In this document: positions 17,242 through 25,996 of the stretch, in pieces
How positions within the stretch are numbered: position 1 is the first letter of the stretch
Layout of the letters: each line of letters opens with the position of its first letter
Source: Myxococcales bacterium
GTDB taxonomy: Bacteria; Myxococcota_A; Polyangia; Polyangiales; Polyangiaceae
Length of the DNA: 54,012 nucleotides
Direction of reading: 5' to 3'
Assembly (NCBI GenBank): GCA_013297655.1
Contig: JAAFHV010000025.1
Span: forward strand, 2,712 to 56,723
The notes under the pieces: generated by a model
Database searches by the model: none
Told to the model about the DNA's origin: nothing
Seen by the model: the letters and a program-made list of their open reading frames with translations, nothing else
Made by a program: the position numbers and the translations under genes

Positions 17242-17279
17242 AAAAGAGGAAACGCGGCGACCTCGGGAGGTGCCGCGTT
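17242..17279 (-). terminator. rho-independent terminator after rplS
   Basis: The minus strand has a perfect 8-bp stem AACGCGGC / GCCGCGTT (17272-17279 and 17251-17258) with an inner ACCTC/GAGGT extension, followed by TCC and a T-rich tract (17242-17249). It lies about 22 bp past the rplS stop. Confidence 0.82.
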
Positions 17280-17301
17280 CTTCTCCTCGCGAGGCGCGGG
17301 A

Positions 17302-17652
17302 TCAGGCGTCTTTTTGGTCGCGAACGCGGGCGGCTTTGCCCTGGTGCTCGCGGAGGTAGAAGAGGCGGGCGCGGCGGACGACACCACGGGACACGACCTC
17401 GACCTTGTCGATGCGGGGCGAGTGCGAGAGGAAGACGCGCTCGACGCCCACTCCGAAGCTCACCTTGCGGACCGAGAACGTGCTGCGCGCGCCAGCACGG
17501 TGGCGCTTGAGCACCACGCCCTGGAAGACCTGAATGCGGTCTTTGTCGCCTTCGACGATCTTGTAGTGGACGCGGACGGTGTCACCGACGCGAAAATCGG
17601 GAAGCTCGCGAAGCTGAGAAGACTCGAGGTCCGCAATGATGGGGATGTTCAT
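17302..17652 (-). CDS. rplS: 50S ribosomal protein L19
   Basis: 116 residues, full length for L19, which sits at the 30S-50S interface. Family sequence is clear: [45 protein letters not shown] and the C-terminal [10 protein letters not shown]. In many bacteria it lies with rpsP, rimM and trmD; here it stands alone, with its own terminator and a 184-bp upstream gap that should contain its promoter. It is the second solitary ribosomal protein gene in the window. Confidence 0.97.
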   Translation of the reverse strand: MNIPIIADLESSQLRELPDFRVGDTVRVHYKIVEGDKDRIQVFQGVVLKRHRAGARSTFSVRKVSFGVGVERVFLSHSPRIDKVEVVSRGVVRRARLFYLREHQGKAARVRDQKDA

Positions 17653-17836
17653 GATGTCTTATGATCCGTTTCTTCTCGGTACGCTGTCACCCGGCTCGAG
17701 CAGACGCTCGACGTGGTGGTCAACCACGGCACGGGCGAGGTCTCTCTAGGGAGGCGCGGAGTTATCATTCGCGCCGAACACTGTCAATGGACCCCAGAGC
17801 CGGTTTTTCCAGGGCTCGAGGCCGGTCTGGTTGCGA

Positions 17837-18367
17837 TCAGGCCTTCTTCGGGGCGACGAGCTGCCAGCGCTCACCGAGGTACGAGCCGATGAGGGTGAAG
17901 AGCACGCCGATCCCGCCCATGATGACATAGAGGAACGAGGGCAGGGTGCGCACCGTCTGGCTCGCGTGGAGCAGGTAAGTCGACGGAATCGCTACCAAAA
18001 AGCTGGCGATCATCGGCTCGATGAAGGTGCGGCCGGGGGAGATCATGCCGACGAGGAGCCCGCCCATGAACCACACCGGGATGCACACGATCATGCCGTT
18101 GCCGCCCTCGAAGTCGAGCGCCCGAATGAGCCAGGGGAGGCCGAAGACGACCGCGCCCGTGAGGAGCGCCTGCACCGCGAGGGCGATCAGGGTCCACTGC
18201 ACCGAGAGCCCGTCTTGCTGATAGCGCCGCTCGACCTCTTCTTCCTTGGTGCGCCCACCCTTCTCGAGGGAGTCCATTTTGGCGCCGCACGAGCCACATC
18301 GCGTGGAGCCTTCGGGGTTCTTGTTGAAGCCGCAGGAGGGGCACGACACGAGCTTGTTCGAGGCCAT
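17837..18367 (-). CDS. zinc-ribbon membrane protein
   Basis: 176 residues. An N-terminal zinc ribbon (CPSC at 9-12 and CGSC at 24-27) is followed by a charged helix and four membrane helices (about 57-80, 93-110, 118-135, 143-165). The zinc ribbon should face the cytosol. No enzymatic motif and no named family is recognised; similar small zinc-ribbon/TM proteins are common in myxobacteria and uncharacterised. It is transcribed in the same direction as rplS, upstream of it, with a gap of 184 bp. Confidence 0.82.
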   Translation of the reverse strand: MASNKLVSCPSCGFNKNPEGSTRCGSCGAKMDSLEKGGRTKEEEVERRYQQDGLSVQWTLIALAVQALLTGAVVFGLPWLIRALDFEGGNGMIVCIPVWFMGGLLVGMISPGRTFIEPMIASFLVAIPSTYLLHASQTVRTLPSFLYVIMGGIGVLFTLIGSYLGERWQLVAPKKA

Positions 18368-18436
18368 CGGCGAAAAGCATACGCGGGGTCTTGGCCCGTT
18401 CGCAAAGTCTTTCCGGGAACCTCGGCCGTGCGCCCT

Positions 18437-18464
18437 TTGTCGGTACGGTGTACGTTCCCATAAA
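18437..18464 (+). promoter_or_regulatory. possible sigma-70-like promoter
   Basis: TTGTCG and CATAAA are separated by 16 bp, about 65 bp upstream of the GTG at 18530, in the divergent gap between two membrane-protein genes. Confidence 0.28.
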
Positions 18465-18529
18465 GAGCGACGAATCGTTCGCTCTCCCGCCCTTTCGCTG
18501 CGCCTCCCGCGCCCTCGCCCGGATCTCTC

Positions 18530-19216
18530 GTGCCCGCCGCTTCTCACTCGCCGTCCCACCCGCCGCTCTCGGAGGGGCCCTCCTCTCGGCCGTCGCGCGC
18601 GTCCGAGGAAGAGCTCGATCCGGAGCTTTTGGCGCTTCCGGACCCGCCAAAACAGGCACTCTGGGCCACCTTGCTCGTCCTCACGGTGACGGCCCTCGCG
18701 TCGGTCGCGATGGTGTTCGCGCTCCGTCGCGACGTGGCCTACGCGTTCGCGTCTCCGGTTCCGCGGGAGCTCGGTGACCTCGGCGCCGTCGTGCTCGACA
18801 ACGCGAAGGGCAACGAGCTCGTGCACGGCAAGGCCATGCTCGCGGGCGGCGGCGCGATCCGCTACGAGCGCCCGTTCGACTCCGGCAGCTACCGCCTCGC
18901 GCCGGTCGTCGGCCACCCCAACGTGTGGGTGGAGATGCAAGTGCCCGCCGGCGCGGAGTCCGGTCGTTTCGTTCCCCCACAAGACTTCTACGGTCGCCTC
19001 GTGCCCTTCGCGAAGTCCGGCCCGAAGCACCGCGGGCTCGAGCACGCCATCTCCGACGCGACCGGCACCGTCGTGCCCGAGGGCGCGTGGCTGCTCGCCG
19101 AGGGGGAGCGCCCCGAGAACGCGCGCTGGGCCGTCGCGCTCGTCGTGCTCTTCTCCGCGTTCGCCCTCTGGAACCTGATGACCGCCGCGAAGCTCCTTCG
19201 TCCCGTCAAGGAGTGA
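18530..19216 (+). CDS. hypothetical membrane protein with two membrane helices
   Basis: 228 residues from a GTG start. A Ser/Pro/Glu-rich cytosolic N-terminus (about 1-40) precedes a membrane helix (about 43-66), an extracytoplasmic domain of about 130 residues, and a second helix near the C-terminus (about 199-218). The middle domain has an even beta-type pattern with no motif I recognise. The gene is divergent from the zinc-ribbon protein and convergent with the beta-CASP nuclease. In-frame codons continue upstream to 18391, so the exact start is not certain. Confidence 0.7.
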   Translation: MPAASHSPSHPPLSEGPSSRPSRASEEELDPELLALPDPPKQALWATLLVLTVTALASVAMVFALRRDVAYAFASPVPRELGDLGAVVLDNAKGNELVHGKAMLAGGGAIRYERPFDSGSYRLAPVVGHPNVWVEMQVPAGAESGRFVPPQDFYGRLVPFAKSGPKHRGLEHAISDATGTVVPEGAWLLAEGERPENARWAVALVVLFSAFALWNLMTAAKLLRPVKE

Positions 19217-19268
19217 CGCGCGTCGAGCCTCGCGTCGCTCTCGTTCTCGCCGTCGCGTCAGCCAAGCA

Positions 19269-20618
19269 TCAGCGCACGCGGAGGCCTTGCTCGTCGACGT
19301 AACGCGCGAAGGCCTCTTGGGCGTCCGGATCGCCGTGGTGGAGGGCGATGCGCTTCGGGGTCGGGAGGTGCGAGAGCCACGCGAGCAGCTCACGACGATC
19401 GGCGTGCGCGGAGAGCCCTCGCAGCGTCTCGATGCGCGCGCGCACGAGCAGTTCTTGGCCGTCGAGGTGCACGCGTCCGCCGCGCTTGCCCGCCTCTTGG
19501 ATGCGGCGCCCAGGAGTGCCCTCGGCTTGGTGACCCACGAAGAGCACGGTGGTGCTCGGATCGGGGAGCCCGTCGATGAGGTGGTTCACGATCCGACCTC
19601 CGGAGCACATCCCGCTCCCGGCGATGATGACGAGCGGCCCCGGCAGGTCCATGAGGCGGCGCGAGTCTTTCCCGCGCTCGACGGCGAAGAGGCTCTCCCA
19701 GTCGAGCACGTCGTCGCCGTGGGCCATCTTGTCCACGCTCTCTTTGTCGAAGAGCCGGTTGAAGCGCTTGTAGGTGTCGGTGACCGCGAGCCCCATCGGC
19801 GTGTCTACGGCGACGGGGAGCTCGGGCACACGTTTGCTCTCGACGAGCTCGTTCAAAAAATAGAGCAGCGTCTGGGTGCGCCCGATCGCGAAGCTCGGGA
19901 CGAGGACGCGGCTCTTTCGCGTGATGGCGTCGAGGAGCACTTTCTCGAAATCGGCGAGCACGTCGTCGTGGCCGTGGGCGTGCTCGCGGCTGCCGTAGGT
20001 GGTCTCGACGACCACGAGATCGAGGGGCCGATCCTTGTCCCAGGTGGTGCACGGGTCGCGGAGGATCGGCGCGCCGGGGCGCCCGAGATCGCCGGAGACC
20101 ACCACCCGCGAGCCCTTCGAGATCACGTCTACGCTCGCCGACCCGAGGATGTGCCCTGCCTCTCGAAATGCGAGCGATATCCCGAGCTTGCCCTCTTTCG
20201 GAGTGTCGTAGGGAAACGGCCGCGAGAGGGCGTCGAAGCGCTTCAAGAACGCGCGCACCTCGCCGGGTGACACCCGTTGCATCTCGAGGCTGTCCTCGAG
20301 CGAGAGGCGTGTCACGGCGAGGGTGGCGGGGGTCGCGAAGACGGGCCCGTCGTAGCCGGCCTCGAAGAGCATCGGGAGGCTGCCCACGTGATCGTTGTGA
20401 CCGTGGGTGAGCACCACCGCGTCCACGTCCTTCGCGGTGTCGGGGAGGGTGTAGCCGTGGGCGTCGCGGCCTTGCGGCACGCCGCAGTCGACGAGCACCG
20501 CGCCCTCGCGCGTCTCGATGCGGGTCATCGCGCCCGTGACCTGCGCGTGCGCGCCGAGGAGGGTGACCTCGCCGTCGGGGATCGGGTGGAGGCGCTCGCA
20601 GGGGACGACGGTGGTCAT
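19269..20618 (-). CDS. metallo-beta-lactamase / beta-CASP nuclease family protein
   Basis: 449 residues. The zinc motif HGHNDH (72-77), the later metal ligands (AGHILGSAS, VSGDLGR) and a beta-CASP domain with TYGSREH, the FAIGRTQTLLYFL motif, the ITGS-like IIAGSGMCSGGRIV and the C-terminal SAHADR place it among CPSF-73/YSH1-like prokaryotic RNA nucleases (YsgA/MBL-fold RNA-processing exonucleases). It should cleave RNA in the cytosol. It lacks the C-terminal domain of RNase J. It faces the 18530-19216 gene and lies 42 bp downstream of the transpeptidase-like gene. Confidence 0.9.
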   Translation of the reverse strand: MTTVVPCERLHPIPDGEVTLLGAHAQVTGAMTRIETREGAVLVDCGVPQGRDAHGYTLPDTAKDVDAVVLTHGHNDHVGSLPMLFEAGYDGPVFATPATLAVTRLSLEDSLEMQRVSPGEVRAFLKRFDALSRPFPYDTPKEGKLGISLAFREAGHILGSASVDVISKGSRVVVSGDLGRPGAPILRDPCTTWDKDRPLDLVVVETTYGSREHAHGHDDVLADFEKVLLDAITRKSRVLVPSFAIGRTQTLLYFLNELVESKRVPELPVAVDTPMGLAVTDTYKRFNRLFDKESVDKMAHGDDVLDWESLFAVERGKDSRRLMDLPGPLVIIAGSGMCSGGRIVNHLIDGLPDPSTTVLFVGHQAEGTPGRRIQEAGKRGGRVHLDGQELLVRARIETLRGLSAHADRRELLAWLSHLPTPKRIALHHGDPDAQEAFARYVDEQGLRVR

Positions 20619-20660
20619 CGAGCGAGAATCGCAGGGCGGGGCCCGGCCCTCAAGCCCGGA

Positions 20661-22313
20661 TCAGTAGCGGACGGAGACGGTGGTGCCCTTGTTGTCGTTC
20701 GAGATCGCGCCGTGGAACCCTTCGGGGACCGGCGGATCGGTCCACATGAACACGCGCCGCGCGTCGATCGGCGCGAGGTTCACGCAGCCGTGGCTTCGCA
20801 TGGTGCCGAACACGTCGTGCCAGTACGAGGCGTGGAGCGCGTAGGCGCCCTCGAAGTACTGAACCCAGGGCACGTCGCGGAGCTCGAAGGTGCCGTGGCC
20901 GCGGCGGAGCTTCTTGCCGTCTTTTTCCTGCTTGCCGTCGCCGCCGGGCTCGCCGCCCGCTTTGCTGTTCGAGTCCATCGTCGCGGTGACGTGCTTGTTC
21001 TTGATCCGAAACGTGCCCTGGATGGTGGACTTCGTGGTCTTCGGATCGCCAGCGCCGTCTTGGCCCGTGGAAACCAGTGTAGCGTACACGGGTTTCTTTC
21101 CTTCCCACATCACGAGCACCTGGTTCTCGATCGAGACGTCGACCCACTTCTCGCCTTTGGCGGCGACGGGGGGCAGCTCGCCGGGGGCGCGCGCGACGTG
21201 CAGATCTTTGGATTTCATCCAGGTTCCGCCTTCGATCTCGCGCTCCTGTGACTCGTCTTTTCCGCGGATCTGGCCGGTGAGCTTCACCGGCGTGCGCGCC
21301 TTCTTGTTGCCTTCGTCGTGCTTCAAGAAGGCCATCGGGAAGCCGAACTTTTCGAGCTCGACCCCGTGGAAACGAGACGCGGCGTCCGGCTTCACCTTCG
21401 TGGTGGGAATCAGACGGAGATCGACGGTGACGGCGAAGGGGCGATCGAGGTGGGCCTTGTCGGTCTTGAAGTAACCCACGAACGCGATGCCCGAGTGACG
21501 GATGACGCGGTTCGCGAAGATGGCGCCATCGGGGACGGTGAAGCCGGAGATGTTCGGGATCGACCGCTTGCTGCCTTCGAGCCAAAACGGCGGCGGATCG
21601 GAGTCCGCTTTTCCACCGAAGAGCTCCGCCGCGCTCATCTCCGTGGAGAGCTTGGTGGGCTTGTGGCCGAACACCTCGACGTCGTTCGCGCCGAGGGTGG
21701 CCTGGTTCATCATCTCGCCCTTCTTGGACCACGTCGCGAGGTGCTCCTTGAGGCTCATCTCGCTCGCGAGCTGCATCTCCTTCGTGGGGATGCGAAGGTA
21801 TTGCGGAGCGACCGCGCGCACGAATCCGTAGGCGTAGGGAAGGGGATTTTCGAGGTTCGGGCGCACGCTGGAGGCGCGGACGAGGGGCGCTTCGAGGTCG
21901 AACGTGGCGCTCTTGCCGACGCACACGTAGCCGCCGACCTCGAGCTTCACGAACCCACCTGGCGCGGGGCAATCGCCGTTCGCGATCGGGCCGCCGGAGC
22001 GAGGGACGATCGCGCCCATGCGCAGGTAGCCAATCTTCGGCGACGAGGTGCTCGGCTTCTCGTAGACGTGGGTCGTCATGTCGAGCGCGGCGATGCACTG
22101 GCCCTTGCACGCGGGGTTCGGCTTGCTCGGCGCGACCGCGGAGCTGAGGGCCGCGGCGCTCACCGCGTCGGCGTCGTCGGGGCCGCCGTCGGCGCCGGCG
22201 GAAGACTTTCCGCACCCGGTCGCGCCGAGGCTCGTCACCATGGCGGTCGCGAGGAGGGCGAGGCGCGCGCCTCCGGAGCGTCCGAGGATGAGGGAGGGGT
22301 ACAGCGTTCTCAC
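20661..22313 (-). CDS. L,D-transpeptidase (YkuD) lipoprotein
   Basis: 550 residues. The N-terminus is a signal peptide with a lipidation Cys (SLGATGCGK). A long central domain with an SH3-like segment follows. The C-terminal YkuD domain carries the pattern HASYWHDVFGT and SHGCVNL, where Cys is the catalytic nucleophile and His the base. Such enzymes make 3-3 peptidoglycan cross-links or anchor proteins to peptidoglycan in the periplasm. At 550 residues it is much longer than typical YkuD proteins, so the N-terminal half may dock it elsewhere. It is divergent from the methyltransferase gene, with a 32-bp gap. Confidence 0.9.
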   Translation of the reverse strand: MRTLYPSLILGRSGGARLALLATAMVTSLGATGCGKSSAGADGGPDDADAVSAAALSSAVAPSKPNPACKGQCIAALDMTTHVYEKPSTSSPKIGYLRMGAIVPRSGGPIANGDCPAPGGFVKLEVGGYVCVGKSATFDLEAPLVRASSVRPNLENPLPYAYGFVRAVAPQYLRIPTKEMQLASEMSLKEHLATWSKKGEMMNQATLGANDVEVFGHKPTKLSTEMSAAELFGGKADSDPPPFWLEGSKRSIPNISGFTVPDGAIFANRVIRHSGIAFVGYFKTDKAHLDRPFAVTVDLRLIPTTKVKPDAASRFHGVELEKFGFPMAFLKHDEGNKKARTPVKLTGQIRGKDESQEREIEGGTWMKSKDLHVARAPGELPPVAAKGEKWVDVSIENQVLVMWEGKKPVYATLVSTGQDGAGDPKTTKSTIQGTFRIKNKHVTATMDSNSKAGGEPGGDGKQEKDGKKLRRGHGTFELRDVPWVQYFEGAYALHASYWHDVFGTMRSHGCVNLAPIDARRVFMWTDPPVPEGFHGAISNDNKGTTVSVRY

Positions 22314-22345
22314 GGCGGGGCCACCATGATGCGACTTTCTCGGAC

Positions 22346-23101
22346 ATGCCAGAAAATTGCGGCGATTGTGGTACGCCGCCCACGATGCTCCTCGATCCGT
22401 CGGACACGGCCGCGCGCCCGCTTCGATCCGTCGCCGAGGAGCGACAGTTCGTCGCCGCGCACACGACGCGCGCGCCGGTCCCGCTCGTGCCCGAAATTTC
22501 GGTCCGCGTCGCGAGCGAGGTCACTCCGCTGTGGCACGCGACGGAAGCGTGGCTCTCGCAGCGCGGAATCGAGCCGCCCTTCTGGGCGTTCCCATGGGCC
22601 GGCGGGCAGGTGCTCGCCCGCTACGTGCTCGATACGCCGAACCTCGTGCGCGGCCTGCGTGTGCTCGATTTTGCGTGCGGAGGCGGGCTCGTCGGAATGG
22701 CGGCGTGCCTCGCGGGCGCGGCGCACGTGAGCGCGATCGACACGGACTCCCTCGCGCTCACCGCCGCGACGATGAACGCGGAGGATGCGGGGCTCACGCT
22801 CGAGACTCCCTCGCGCGAGAGCGACGATCACGACTACGTGGGCCACGATCTGACGCAGCGCTTCGACGTGCTCCTCGCCGGCGACGTGTTCTACGATGCA
22901 CACGCCGCGGCCCGATTTGTCCCGTGGTTCCGAGAGCTTGCGGGCGGCGGGCTGCGCGTGTTGGTCGGGGACCCGGGCCGCACCTACGCGCCGCACGAAG
23001 GTGTCACGGTGCGCTTCGAGGCCGACGTGCCGGTGCCGGAGGGGCTCGAGGGAAAGACGACGCTGCGCGCGCGGGTGCTGGAGGTTCACTCCGCGCGGTA
23101 G
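22346..23101 (+). CDS. class I methyltransferase resembling ETFB lysine methyltransferase
   Basis: 251 residues. The segment from PPFWAFPWAGGQ through RYVLD, VRGLRVLDFACGGG (SAM motif I), SAIDTD, LLAGDVFYD and VLVGDPGR follows the ETFBKMT/METTL20 family, which methylates lysines of electron-transfer flavoprotein beta. GDVFYD is the family's substrate-side motif. A second in-frame ATG at 22385 would shorten it by 13 residues, and the first 13 (MPENCGDCGTPPT) match nothing familiar, so 22385 is a real alternative. It faces the Cys-rich lipoprotein, leaving only a few base pairs between stops. The function is inferred from sequence alone. Confidence 0.85.
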   Translation: MPENCGDCGTPPTMLLDPSDTAARPLRSVAEERQFVAAHTTRAPVPLVPEISVRVASEVTPLWHATEAWLSQRGIEPPFWAFPWAGGQVLARYVLDTPNLVRGLRVLDFACGGGLVGMAACLAGAAHVSAIDTDSLALTAATMNAEDAGLTLETPSRESDDHDYVGHDLTQRFDVLLAGDVFYDAHAAARFVPWFRELAGGGLRVLVGDPGRTYAPHEGVTVRFEADVPVPEGLEGKTTLRARVLEVHSAR

Positions 23102-23105
23102 CGAC

Positions 23106-23480
23106 TCACTTCTTGCACTCGCCGAGGCACACCTTGCAGTCGCCGGTGGGCGCCGACGTGACCGTGGGGGCGGCGCCGTCCTTGCGACGGATCGTGCCCT
23201 TGGCTTCGTCGAAGCAGCGGGCGGTGCAGTCGCTCGACTCGGCGCAGTCGACGTCGCAGGTGGACCCCTTCTGGCATTTTGCGTTGCAGCTCTCGCCTGC
23301 TTTGCAGGTCATCGAGCACGTCTTGCCCTCGGGGCACTCGCAGCCCTTGGAGTCGCAAGCGACCTTCAGCACGCCCGAGTCGGCCTCGGTGACGACGATC
23401 TCGTCGTCGCAGGCGGGCAAAAAGACGAACGCCGAGAGGGCAGCGAACGAGAGCGAAGCGACGAGCCGAGCAGACGACAT
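23106..23480 (-). CDS. small Cys-rich lipoprotein
   Basis: 124 residues. Signal peptide MSSARLVASLSFAALSAF followed by a lipidation Cys (FLPACDD). The mature part carries about 15 Cys in short CxxxC and CxxxxC spacings (CECPEGKTCSMTCKAGESC and so on), suggesting a disulphide-rich or metal-binding surface domain. An earlier in-frame ATG at 23516 would add 12 polar residues ahead of the signal peptide and is less likely. Function unknown. Confidence 0.75.
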   Translation of the reverse strand: MSSARLVASLSFAALSAFVFLPACDDEIVVTEADSGVLKVACDSKGCECPEGKTCSMTCKAGESCNAKCQKGSTCDVDCAESSDCTARCFDEAKGTIRRKDGAAPTVTSAPTGDCKVCLGECKK

Positions 23481-23544
23481 CCGGGCACTACTAGTGCCAC
23501 TCTCGGGCGAGTTCAATCGCGTAAGGGTGACCGGGCGGCGGTGC

Positions 23545-24573
23545 TCAGAGGCGGCTGAGCCAGCCGAGAAACGCCCTTTCGGCCTCGAGCGGCGTCTGGC
23601 CGGTCACCTTCTTGAAGCTCGCCTCGCCGGTGGGATCCTCGGCCCGGCCGTCGCGGAACGCATGGTAAAAATCCCAGAGCTTGCCGCGCTCGTCGAGCCA
23701 TTGGCAGAAGTAGCGCGCGAGCGAATAGTGGAGCGACTCGTCGTCGTTGCGGAACGTGTCGTCACTCATCCCGAAGAGCACGTGCGGCAAGGCCTTCGGT
23801 CGCTCCGCCGAGCCCAGCGCTTGGCGAAGACGCGGGAGGCGCCAGTTCTTCACGCCGTGGATCTCGCCCGCCTTCGGGAGCGATGGCGCTTCGAAGATCG
23901 ACGCGATTCCCTCGTTGATCCAGGTGGGCGCGCGAGGAAAATCGGCCTCCACGAGCGGGTGCACGAGCTCGTGGGTGAGGGTGCCGATCCCGAGGCCGTT
24001 GTTCATCACCATCCAACGCTCGCTCGGCCAGTAAAATCCATAGACCGAGATGCACGGCTCGCCGAGGTTGCCCTTGCAGAAGCTCGTGTAGTTTCCCGCG
24101 TCACCGAAGAGGTAGACCGTGATCGCCTGCGCGGGCTTCTTGTCGAAGCGGCCGTTGTAGAACGCGGCGAGCGCGCGCGTGACGAGGTCGCGGCTCGCGG
24201 CGAACCCAGGGCCCGTGTAGCCGCGCGCGCCGACGAGGAGGAACACGTCGCCGACGACCGCCGTCTCGATGCCTTTCCCGAGGCGCTTCTTGGCGTCGGC
24301 GTCCCGCGCGACGAGATCCTTCGCGAGGTCGTAGGGCGCCTTTGCCGGAGCCGCGTTGACCGCGTCGAGCGGCGCGAGCAGCCCCGCGTCGACGACCGCG
24401 ACGGCGTCCGCGTGCGCGACTGAGGCCTCCGCGACCATCGGAATCGGCGTGGTGGTCTTTGCTCCTCCGCCGCTCGGTGCGGGCGAACCAGGTGGGCCGC
24501 TCGCGCAGCCGATCGAGAAACACGCTGCGCCGAGCGCGACGCACGCGAGCAAACGAGGGACGAAGCTTCGCAT
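23545..24573 (-). CDS. gluzincin-like metallopeptidase lipoprotein
   Basis: 342 residues. Signal peptide with lipidation Cys23 (FSIGCASG). The zinc site HELVH (201-205) is followed by WINEGIASIFE, with the third ligand Glu in NEG (220-222), the pattern of peptidase MA/gluzincin families (DUF1570-like). It should act in the periplasm or at the outer membrane. The frame extends one GTG upstream (24588), but GGAGAG lies nine bases before the ATG at 24573, so that start is chosen. The C-terminus ends in a TPR-like helix pattern. Substrate unknown. Confidence 0.86.
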   Translation of the reverse strand: MRSFVPRLLACVALGAACFSIGCASGPPGSPAPSGGGAKTTTPIPMVAEASVAHADAVAVVDAGLLAPLDAVNAAPAKAPYDLAKDLVARDADAKKRLGKGIETAVVGDVFLLVGARGYTGPGFAASRDLVTRALAAFYNGRFDKKPAQAITVYLFGDAGNYTSFCKGNLGEPCISVYGFYWPSERWMVMNNGLGIGTLTHELVHPLVEADFPRAPTWINEGIASIFEAPSLPKAGEIHGVKNWRLPRLRQALGSAERPKALPHVLFGMSDDTFRNDDESLHYSLARYFCQWLDERGKLWDFYHAFRDGRAEDPTGEASFKKVTGQTPLEAERAFLGWLSRL

Positions 24574-24705
24574 CGATGTTCTCTCCACGAAGGGTCGTCG
24601 CGCGACCGGTCTCGTTCGTGACGAAGCGCCGTGCTTTTCCTCGTCGGCGGAGCCCGAAGGCGATCCGAGCCTCTCAACCCGAGGAAAGTACGGCTCTTTT
24701 CGTCG

Positions 24706-25890
24706 TCAAGCGGAGACGGCGGCGCGCAGATCGGTCGGCGGCTCGAAGTGGGCGGGCTTCCCCTCGAGGCTCCTCGAGACCACCTTGCGCCAATAGGTGG
24801 AGCCGAGCGCCTCGGCCTGCGCGCGTCGCGAGGGAGAGAGCGCGTGCACCAAGTCGCGCGCGCGAGTGAGGCCGCGCACGACGGGGAGCAAATGGCGGAA
24901 CCCGTTCTTCTCGAGGGCGAGGCGGTCGCTCAGCTCGTCGCCGAGGAGCATCCGGGTGACGGCCGCTCCGAACGCCGCGCGTGAGGGCGCGGTGAGCTTT
25001 TCGACGCTCGACCGTGCCGTCTCGATCGGCGTGCGAAGGAGGGCATGGGTGAGCTTCTTCGCGTCCTCGTCGGGGGGCTCTTGTGTCGCGGCGATGAGCT
25101 CGGCGAGGGCGAATGCGTCGGACTCGCTGGTCGGCAAGATCTCTTCGTCGACGCCCATCAGGCGACCTATCACGCGCCACAAATGGATGTAGTCGTCGGC
25201 CTCCTCGCGCGAGACACGAGCGCCGAGAGTGCGAAGACCATCGATGACCGCGATCGAAAAGAGGAGCGTGGTGCCGGCCATATCGTGCTGGTTGATCGGC
25301 CTCCCCCAAGCCGGCCCGTTCCAGCGGTCCGAGCGCTCGATCATGCGCCGCACCTGCGCGTGCATGTAGCGGACCTTCAAGGTGATTTGGTAGCCGTCGG
25401 CGCCCACGTCCATGCCGTGGGGCTCGCTTATCGCCTGCACGAAGCGGCTCGTCTCGGCGAGCCTTCGTGGGGCCTGCGCCTCCAGGCGACCGGAGAGCAC
25501 GAGCGGCTTGTTGCCTGCAGGAGACATGTAGCCGAGCACGAGCGAGCGGCCGCCGAGCACGATCCCGGCGAGGAGCCCATAGCGGAGAAAGAGGCGACGC
25601 CCACGCTCGACCCGGATCGGATCGACCCACGCGGGTACTCGCTCCGTCTCGGCGAAGAGCGCGCGGAACGCGGCGGGCGCCTCGGGCACGCTCGCGATGC
25701 CACGGGCGGCGGCCTTCTCGAAGAGCGCGAACCCCATCCCCCGTGGCATCGCGGCGGAGGCCTCGACGGCGGCGTCGGCGAGCGGGTCGGCGCGGGTGAG
25801 GAACGGCGCGATGCGGTCGACACGATCGCCGAAGCGAGCCCGCGCGGCCTCGACGCGCACGTAGCGAGAGGGGTACGTCACGTCGTTCAT
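24706..25890 (-). CDS. DUF2236 oxygenase (MpaB / rubber-oxygenase-like)
   Basis: 394 residues. The fold-defining residues of the DUF2236 / latex-clearing oxygenase family are visible: the Arg-x-x-Met-His segment (VRYMHAQVRRM) and NQHDMAGTTLLFS with its conserved His. Family members bind b-type heme and cleave carbon-carbon double bonds (Lcp), or act on meroterpenoids (MpaB). There is no signal peptide, so it is cytosolic or membrane-associated rather than secreted like Lcp. The ATG at 25890 is preferred over the longer frame to 25986, which overlaps no other gene but begins with a low-quality extension. The natural substrate cannot be inferred. Confidence 0.88.
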   Translation of the reverse strand: MNDVTYPSRYVRVEAARARFGDRVDRIAPFLTRADPLADAAVEASAAMPRGMGFALFEKAAARGIASVPEAPAAFRALFAETERVPAWVDPIRVERGRRLFLRYGLLAGIVLGGRSLVLGYMSPAGNKPLVLSGRLEAQAPRRLAETSRFVQAISEPHGMDVGADGYQITLKVRYMHAQVRRMIERSDRWNGPAWGRPINQHDMAGTTLLFSIAVIDGLRTLGARVSREEADDYIHLWRVIGRLMGVDEEILPTSESDAFALAELIAATQEPPDEDAKKLTHALLRTPIETARSSVEKLTAPSRAAFGAAVTRMLLGDELSDRLALEKNGFRHLLPVVRGLTRARDLVHALSPSRRAQAEALGSTYWRKVVSRSLEGKPAHFEPPTDLRAAVSA

Positions 25891-25996
25891 GGTAGCAGCC
25901 CGCGGAGAAACACCCGTGCGGCTTAGGGCGCATGTGGGGTCTAGCCAAGCCTCGATCGCGCCCGCTTCCGCGAGCGCGGCCCGCACCCTTGCCCGC

